Source: Desulfobacterales bacterium (GTDB lineage Bacteria; Desulfobacterota; Desulfobacteria; Desulfobacterales; Desulfobacteraceae). Taken from it: a DNA stretch of 6,347 nucleotides. Below, piece after piece: positions 3,774 through 6,347 of this stretch. The stretch covers positions 1-6,347 of the forward strand of contig JAKSBM010000771.1 of the NCBI GenBank assembly GCA_022361135.1. The letters run 5' to 3'. The first letter of the stretch is position 1. Each line of letters begins with the position of its first letter. Below the pieces are notes generated by a model. That model was given only the letters and a program-made list of their open reading frames with translations, searched no databases and was not told where the DNA came from. Made by a program: the position numbers and the translations under genes.

Positions 3774-5867
3774 GAGGGTGGCCATGGCGGCATCTTCCCG
3801 GGCCTTCCGGGCTTTTTGCCAAAAATAGATCAATACCATGGTGGCCAGGGCCCCCAGATTCACCAGGTGGGGGTTGAGGTGGATTCCGGCCAGGGTGAAC
3901 CCATTGGGATTCACCAATAAAAAGGCCAGGCCCAAAAAGGCCAGGCGCTCCAGAAGATAGGTCTTGGTAATCCAATACCCCTGGATGAACACCGACCAAC
4001 AGAACATGCCCACAATGCAGACGGGGATCATATAGCAAAGCTCCCCAAAGCTGGTGTTGTACATGAGCAATTTGGTGTTGTAGATGAACATGAAGGGCAG
4101 GGTAAAGGCGGCCAGATCCAGGCGGAAACTCTTGAATCCTGTTTTCACCGGGTCCGCTCCCGATATGCCTGCCGCCGCATAGGCGCAGAGCCCCACCGGG
4201 GGCGTATCATCGGCCACAATCCCATAGTAGAAAACAAAGAGGTGGACCGCCACGATGGGCAGGCCCAAGCTCAGATCCTGGGAAATGGTGAGGATGGCCG
4301 GTGCCGTCATGGCCGCCATGATGATATAGGTGGCCGTGGTGGGAAGGCCCATGCCCAGGATGATGCAGGCAAAAACCGAGAAGACCAGGGTGAGCATGAG
4401 GTTTCCCCCGGCGGCCTCGGTGATGAGGGTGGCCATTTTCAGGCCCAGACCCGTGAGGGTGACCACGCCCACGATGATGCCGCAGCAGGCACAGGCCGCG
4501 GCAATGCCGGCCATGTTCCGGGCTCCGGTCTCCAGTGAGGAGAGCAGCTCTTCCTTGGTCCGTCCAAAAAGGTAATTGTCGGGATTTTCCTTATAGGCCA
4601 CATAGGCGGGGTCCAGGGAGTCCAGGCCCTGGGCTTCCAGCTCCGGGTAATCCCGCTTGATGCGAATGAAATTATTGGCCAGGGCGGTGAGGGCACCGGC
4701 CAGGATGGACCAGGAGGCTGCCGTGGTGGGGGTCCAGCGCACCACCAGCAACAGGTAAATAAGGATCCCCAGGGGTATGAGGAAATGGACACCGGAGAGG
4801 AAGGTTTTCAAGGCCGGGGGCATTTCCTCCTTGGTGAGTCCCCGGATGTTCTCCTTCACCGCCTCCAGGTGGACGATGCAGAAAATGGCGGAATAGGATA
4901 GCAGGGCCGGAATAAAGGCGGCTTTGACGATTTCGATGTAGGGCACCCCGATCATTTCCGCCATGATGAAGGCCGCCGCTCCCATGATGGGGGGCATGAG
5001 CTGGCCGTTTGTGGAGGCGGCCACCTCGACGGCACCGGCGGTGTGGGGTTTGAATCCCACCTTTTTCATCAAAGGAATGGTCATGGCACCGGTGGTCACG
5101 GTGTTGGCAATGGAAGAACCGGAGATGGAACCCATGGCACAGGAGGCCACAACGGCAGCCTTGGCCGGCCCGCCCCGGTATTTGCCCATGAGGGCGAAAC
5201 TCAGGTTGATCAGGTATTGACCGGCACCGATTTTATCCAGGAAGGCACCAAAGAGGACAAAGAGGAAAACAAAGGTGGCCGATACCCGTAGCGGAACCCC
5301 CCACAGTCCTTCACCGGACATGAAGATGTGGTCGATGATCCGTTTGAAGGAAAAGCCCCGGTGGCCCAGTTCTCCGGGCATGTAGGGGCCGAAAAAGGCA
5401 TAGAGGAGGAAGAGGATGCAGATGGCGGGCAGGATGGGGGAAATACTGCGCCGGGTGGCCTCCAGAACCAGAATGATCAGGGCGCAGCCAATGGCGATGT
5501 CATAGACTTCGGCATCCCCCACGGCCGTGACCACGTGGTTGTAGTGGGCAAAGAGGTAAAAGGCGCATCCCCCACCGGCCACGGCCAGGAGAATATCCCA
5601 GATGGGGAGCCGGTCCTTGGGGGCGTTCTTCCGCCCGGGGTAATACACAAAACATAGAATCATGGCAAAGGTCAGATGGACTGACAATTGCCGGGAACCG
5701 GCCAGCTCTCCTGCAAAGCCGGTGTAAATTTGAAACAGGGACATGGCAATGGCAATGGCCGTGATGATCCGACCCACCATTCCCTTCAGTTGCCGGGAAC
5801 CCGCTTCGGATTCCTCCATGATGATCTGGCCGGCATTCTGATTTTTTGGGGATTTATCCTTTTCCAC
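3771..5867 (-). CDS. TRAP transporter fused permease (DctQM, 4TM/12TM type)
   Basis: This is a 698-residue inner-membrane permease of the TAXI branch of TRAP transporters, with the small (DctQ-like) and large (DctM-like) subunits fused. Together with the binding protein it imports an unidentified solute using an ion gradient. The first roughly 150 residues hold about four hydrophobic segments; the rest is the large domain. Conserved stretches are GSISGSSIANT (246-256) running into GAMTIPLMKKVG, GQLMPPIMGAAAF (288-300), GMGLPTTATY (505-514) and IVADDTPPVGL (550-560). A charged cytoplasmic loop with DYPELEAQGLDSLDP (residues 406-420) is typical of this subfamily. The GTG start at 5867 was chosen because GGAGGTG lies 6 bases upstream. 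The in-frame ATG at 5924 would add 19 residues, but it falls at the foot of an intergenic hairpin and has no such site. The ATG at 5819 is also poorly supported. The gene follows the binding protein gene and precedes DUF1850, all on one strand. Confidence 0.93.
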   Translation of the reverse strand: MEKDKSPKNQNAGQIIMEESEAGSRQLKGMVGRIITAIAIAMSLFQIYTGFAGELAGSRQLSVHLTFAMILCFVYYPGRKNAPKDRLPIWDILLAVAGGGCAFYLFAHYNHVVTAVGDAEVYDIAIGCALIILVLEATRRSISPILPAICILFLLYAFFGPYMPGELGHRGFSFKRIIDHIFMSGEGLWGVPLRVSATFVFLFVLFGAFLDKIGAGQYLINLSFALMGKYRGGPAKAAVVASCAMGSISGSSIANTVTTGAMTIPLMKKVGFKPHTAGAVEVAASTNGQLMPPIMGAAAFIMAEMIGVPYIEIVKAAFIPALLSYSAIFCIVHLEAVKENIRGLTKEEMPPALKTFLSGVHFLIPLGILIYLLLVVRWTPTTAASWSILAGALTALANNFIRIKRDYPELEAQGLDSLDPAYVAYKENPDNYLFGRTKEELLSSLETGARNMAGIAAACACCGIIVGVVTLTGLGLKMATLITEAAGGNLMLTLVFSVFACIILGMGLPTTATYIIMAAMTAPAILTISQDLSLGLPIVAVHLFVFYYGIVADDTPPVGLCAYAAAGISGADPVKTGFKSFRLDLAAFTLPFMFIYNTKLLMYNTSFGELCYMIPVCIVGMFCWSVFIQGYWITKTYLLERLAFLGLAFLLVNPNGFTLAGIHLNPHLVNLGALATMVLIYFWQKARKAREDAAMATL

Positions 5868-5873
5868 CGAAAA

Positions 5874-5880
5874 CACCTCC
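5874..5880 (-). promoter_or_regulatory. Ribosome binding site that decides the permease GTG start
   Basis: On the minus strand GGAGGTG lies 6 bases before GTG 5867-5865. It is the only strong Shine-Dalgarno site near the three possible starts, and it argues for the 698-residue product over the 717-residue one. Confidence 0.8.
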
Positions 5881-5891
5881 AAACAAAGACA

Positions 5892-5921
5892 ATACCGGGT
5901 ACGGAGGCCCGCACCCGGTAT
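5892..5921 (-). terminator. Intercistronic hairpin between binding protein and permease (partial terminator or RNA protector)
   Basis: ATACCGGGT 5892-5900 and ACCCGGTAT 5913-5921 form a perfect 9-bp stem with a 12-base loop, 37 bases after the binding-protein stop. On the minus strand it is followed by TGTCTTTGTTT, an interrupted U-rich stretch. Such hairpins often let a periplasmic binding protein be made in excess over its membrane partner, by partial termination or by protecting the upstream mRNA. Which mechanism applies is not visible. Confidence 0.6.
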
Positions 5922-5958
5922 CATTTTAAAGTTTACACACTATACCCAGGGGAATCGG

Positions 5959-6347
5959 TTACTTGATGATGCCGATTTCCTTGAAGTATTTTTCAGCACC
6001 CGGATGCAGGGGAACACTCATGCCCATGAGGCCCTTTTCCTTTTCAATGTTTTTGAATTTGGCATGGGCTTTTTTCAGCTGGGGCAGGTCAGAGTATACC
6101 GCCTTGAGGATGGAGTAGACAATGTTTTCTTCCAGATCTGCACTGGCGGCCAGCATGGCCATGACAGATACGGTGGGAACATCGGCATCATTGTTTTTAT
6201 AAGTGCCGCCCGGAACCATCTGTTTGGCGTAAAAGGGGTATTTGGCAATGAGTTTGTCCACATTGGGACCTTGGATGGGAACCACATTCATGGGAACCAT
6301 GAGGGAGGCGTCGGTGATCACGGCCGCACCCACGGCCACGGTGTAGA
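5959..6347 (-). CDS. TAXI family TRAP transporter solute-binding protein, C-terminal part (5' end outside window)
   Basis: The frame is open at the right edge and stops at TAA 5961-5959, giving about 129 C-terminal residues of a protein usually near 320-340 long. The segments PGGTYKNNDADVPTVSVMA, ENIVYSILKAVYSDLPQLKKAH and SVPLHPGAEKYFKEIG match the C-terminal lobe of TAXI (TRAP-associated extracytoplasmic immunogenic) proteins. These are periplasmic receptors that capture a solute and deliver it to the DctQM permease encoded next. The signal peptide and most of the ligand pocket are outside the window, so no substrate can be assigned; glutamate and other carboxylates are known for the family. 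The GTG at 6339 is an internal codon. The promoter of the operon must lie beyond the window. Confidence 0.9.
   Translation of the reverse strand, partial: YTVAVGAAVITDASLMVPMNVVPIQGPNVDKLIAKYPFYAKQMVPGGTYKNNDADVPTVSVMAMLAASADLEENIVYSILKAVYSDLPQLKKAHAKFKNIEKEKGLMGMSVPLHPGAEKYFKEIGIIK

Overview
The window looks like a piece of the chromosome of an anaerobic, methyl-compound-using bacterium. A marine sulfate reducer of the Desulfobacterium/Desulfobacula type is my best guess. This rests on gene content (a trimethylamine/betaine-type corrinoid methyltransferase, a BCCT-family betaine/carnitine/choline carrier, a TAXI-type TRAP system with DUF1850) and on moderate G+C. No marker gene is present, so the placement is inference.

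Layout: (1) 1-404, + strand: the 3' end of an MttB-superfamily methyltransferase, closed by a strong intrinsic terminator at 448-487. (2) 490-1428: almost 1 kb with no credible gene, but rich in structure. It holds a two-copy direct repeat (704-946 and 1022-1155). The first copy carries an internal inverted pair of a G-rich module bracketing tandem hairpins, a REPIN-like arrangement. A separate long imperfect inverted repeat lies at 1306-1368. (3) 1429-2997, - strand: a complete BCCT transporter with a candidate hairpin terminator beyond its stop. (4) 2998-3274: the BCCT leader, with a clear ribosome binding site, a sigma-54-like element, an inverted repeat near the predicted transcription start, and a cluster of TTACA/TGTAA half-sites that includes a perfect 9-bp stem. 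(5) 3275-6347, - strand: a TRAP transporter operon read from right to left: TAXI solute-binding protein (3' part only), then a fused DctQM permease, then a small DUF1850 protein.

How the genes fit together: the binding protein captures a solute in the periplasm and the fused permease imports it with an ion gradient. The DUF1850 gene is translationally linked to the permease and is probably an accessory of the same system. Separately, the BCCT carrier probably supplies a quaternary amine to the methyltransferase, whose gene converges on it across the repeat-rich gap. Whether the TRAP system belongs to the same catabolic programme cannot be decided from this window.

The most unusual element is the non-coding repeat region at 704-1155. 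The protein-coding genes all belong to known families.
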